In this document: positions 61,360 to 64,000 of the stretch, piece by piece
Numbering within the stretch: the first letter of the stretch is position 1
How the letters are laid out: each line of letters starts with the position of its first letter
Assembly (NCBI GenBank): GCA_014058105.1
Contig: JACGCM010000669.1
Location: 1,054,001-1,118,000 of the forward strand
From: Kingdonia uniflora
Lineage: Eukaryota > Streptophyta > Magnoliopsida > Ranunculales > Circaeasteraceae
Length of the DNA: 64,000 nucleotides
Direction: 5' to 3'
The notes under the pieces: generated by a model
The model's input: only the letters and a program-made list of their open reading frames with translations
Databases searched by the model: none
Told to the model about the DNA's origin: nothing
Translations under genes and position numbers: made by a program

Positions 61360-62723
61360 GGGCAAGGATTCGCCTACACTCCTTTTTGGCTACACTCCTG
61401 CTACACTCAAAAGTAGCCATACACCTGTCTCTCACATGATAGAAAAAATCATATGACGTAGGAAGAAATTCAAATTGTGACATCTCTCCCTCAACTCTAA
61501 TTCTAACTATTTTTCTCTTTCTCAACCACAACAAAAGATGAGTGATCATCGGCTAAAGCTCCGTTAGGTGTGAATTCATCTCAAATCAGTCTCTCCTACT
61601 CTTTCTTTTTCTCTCTTTCTTCAAAATCCTTTCTCAGATCTGCGTTTGACAATAGATCGAAGTTGAGTTCGAACTTCCAAATTGGAGGTTGATTGTTGGG
61701 GAATTGCACTTTGTTGGTTGGTAGGATCTCGTTTTTGTAGTGATTTTCATAACGATTGGTGACCTTGAAGAACGCCTTCAAGAACAAATACGAACAGGTT
61801 AGTAGGGTGTAACTTTTGTTGGTAATTAATGTCAAATTATTGTGTTAATCGACAATTTTGTTACTATTTTTTTTAGTATGAAATTCATCTACCAACAACT
61901 CATTTGTCGATGCCCATTAATATCGACAATATGATGGCAGACAGTAATGTCGATCACCATGTTTTCGATAATATAATTGTGTGTTTTTATATCGATGACT
62001 GCAAATGACGACACATTATAAATCGACAAATTATTATCAAATACCGAGTTTATTTTTAAAGCAATCGACAATAATGTATCGCCATTTGCAGTCATCAATA
62101 TAAAAATATACAATTATATTATCGAAAACATGGTGATCGACATTACTGTATGCCATCATATTGTCAATATTAATGGGCATCGACAAATGAGTTGTTGGTG
62201 GATGCATTTCATACTAAAAAAATACTAACAAAATTGTCGATTAACACAATAATTCAGCATTAATTACCAACAAAAGTTACACCCTACTAACCTGTTCGTA
62301 TTTGTTATTGAAGGCGTTTTTCAAGGTTACAAATCGTTCTAAAAATTACTACAAAAACGAGATCCTACCAACCAATAAAGCGCAATTCAATCAACCTCCA
62401 ATTTGGAAGTTTGAACTCAACTTCGATCTATTGTCAAATGCAAATCTGAGAAAGGGTTTTGAAGAAAGAGAGAAAAAGAAAGAGTAGGAGAGACTGATTT
62501 AAGATGAATTCACCACTAACGGAGCTTTAGCCGGTGATCACTCATCTTTTGTTGTGGTTGAGAGAGAGAAAAAGAGTTAGAGTTAGAGTTGAGGAAGAGA
62601 TGTCACAATTTGAATTTCTTCCTACGTCATATGATTTTTTCTCTCATCTGAGAGACAGGTGTATGGCTACTTTTGAGTGTAGCAGGAGTATAGCCAAAAG
62701 AGAGTGTAGGCGAATCCTCTCCC
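61360..62723. mobile_element. Mutator-like foldback element, almost wholly an inverted repeat
   Basis: The flanks carry a perfect 9-bp duplication TGCTAGAAT (61351-61359 and 62724-62732). The ends are GGGCAAGGATTCGCC on the left and, reversed, GGGAGAGGATTCGCC on the right. The two arms, about 650 bp each, remain alignable along their length to a centre near 62040, with scattered changes. A 9-bp duplication and long inverted repeats starting GGG fit Mutator-like elements. No transposase. A transcript would fold into a very long hairpin. Confidence 0.88.
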
Positions 62724-62732
62724 TGCTAGAAT

Positions 62733-64000
62733 TACAAAAGAGAATAAAAATTATGGCAAACCACATGATTGTTATATTTACATCAATAGAAAAGTACCTC
62801 AAAAATGAACTATTCAAGTTTATACAAAAATACATAAATTTTAAGTAATATGCTTTGATATCCGATTCTTTAATTTCTCATATTGTTGAATGTTGTCATC
62901 TGCTTGAAATACCATCGTGGTTCGGTCATATCCCTTGTATATATGCATGTCTATATATTTTACACACTTAACTCCTGTACATACTTCGACATTTATATGC
63001 CTACCCAGTGATTCTTGTACTTCATGTTGCGCGCAATTTTTGCGAGGTACATCCTGTAGAATGGTTAAACGTGGAATATCAATAGTTTTTGTTATTTAAA
63101 TATTATTGCTGTGAATAGTTTAAAAAAGAAAAGAAAAAAGTCAAATATAATATGTACCTGACTCATTGACAACAATTGTTTTCTTTTCTTATCATTAGTT
63201 ATCGTGGCCTGATTAACTTCAACACCCATTGTATGATAATGAACTAAATTTCCTACAATAAAATCATAATTATGTTAAAAATACATTTGCACTATCATAG
63301 ACATTTAAGTATTAATTAGAATGTGGTTAACACAAGTATTTTAAAAGGGGAAGAGTCTTGGTGAATGTAGAAGGTAGAGAGTTGGGGATCTATTGGGATT
63401 AAGTTTTACTTTTGATAAAACAAAAACTAAGCAACAAGGGTTAGATTACCCAATACCTATCCAATCTACATAAAAATAACAAAATCGAACACCATACAAA
63501 ACAGGGCTTAGTGATACCCAAATATATATATATATATATATATGAACCTGTGCTACGCACGGATATTTCAATTTCTAATGGTATAACTTTGCATACCTTC
63601 AACTAATTAAAGGTTACTCAAAATCAAAACATTTACCTCAAAGGTTAGAGAAACGTTATATACTCAATTCTATATTTCAATCAATGAATTTAAACCAACC
63701 ATGCCTAACATACTCATCGTTTCCAATTAATAAATTTCAATAAGTATAAGAAAACCATCAATTTTCAGCCGAACAACAATTTTCATCATCATCATGTAAG
63801 AAAGGAAAATAGATAAATAACGGCAATGCCCATTTGAATATCTTTATCGTTTTTTGTTATTTTCCTTTCAACCCTCCATACACTTTATACTCGACTTGCC
63901 ATTTATGGGTATGCCGCCTAGGAAGTTTTTCTTATTGAACTTTGATTCCCATATCTCAACTTTGATGTTAAGATTTAAAGGACTAACGACACACTATACG
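62733..64000. other. right edge, no gene recognised
   Basis: AT-rich sequence. It contains an AT microsatellite at 63522-63542 followed by CTGTGCTACGCACGG (63549), a short near-palindrome often seen beside plant dispersed repeats. No coding region supported. Confidence 0.45.
63522..63542. repeat. AT microsatellite
   Basis: About ten AT dinucleotides in a row, next to the TGCTACGCA near-palindrome. Confidence 0.9.

Noticed and set aside
61283..62848. Two protein-coding genes of 88 and 104 residues
   Set aside because: They are mirror images inside the two arms of a foldback element and have no recognised homology; kept only as a finding.

Overview
This is plant nuclear DNA. It is AT-rich, its genes are split by GT-AG introns, transposable elements fill most of it, and it carries a nuclear gene for a chloroplast protein (cpSRP54). 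Codon use, the eudicot-like homologues and the retrotransposon families suggest a eudicot, but I cannot name the species from sequence alone.

Positions 1-14194 are a graveyard of broken gene copies. On the minus strand lie a SEN1/UPF1-like helicase pseudogene (2766-5237) and, directly behind it, a spastin-like AAA ATPase fragment whose Walker B exon is missing (416-2524). Next comes a chimera in which part of a PPR gene is joined to part of an alanine:glyoxylate aminotransferase 2 gene (6640-7317, minus). On the plus strand is a broken copy of a plant synaptotagmin-like SMP/C2 gene with a nonsense codon (9360-13117). Two sequences resembling CACTA transposon ends (7795-7935 and 13375-13622) bracket the SMP/C2 copy.

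Positions 14195-34633 are one 20.4 kb Ty3/gypsy element of the Tat type: 759/760-bp LTRs, a near-matching 5-bp target duplication, a primer-binding site and polypurine tract, degenerate gag-protease-RT-RNaseH-second RNaseH-integrase, a 45/36-bp tandem-repeat block, and a long antisense coding region. A 4.6 kb LTR-like unit with a perfect GTTAC target duplication is inserted in reverse orientation inside the antisense region.

Positions 37418-60847 (minus) hold the one gene that looks intact: 13 exons encoding cpSRP54, the chloroplast signal recognition particle GTPase. Exons 2-13 join in frame with good splice sites; only the exon 1/exon 2 junction is unclear. Intron 6 (5.5 kb) contains an inverted pair of hAT transposase tails and a decayed gypsy fragment with a perfect 228-bp tandem duplication beside a 25-G run. 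Intron 2 (13.3 kb) contains a decayed Copia element (48348-54102, plus) and a better-preserved Copia element (54206-60240, minus, target duplication TTTAC).

About 0.5 kb upstream of the cpSRP54 start codon is a 1364-bp element that is almost entirely one inverted repeat, with a perfect 9-bp target duplication (61360-62723), most likely a Mutator-like foldback element. The rest, to 64000, holds nothing I recognise apart from an AT microsatellite.
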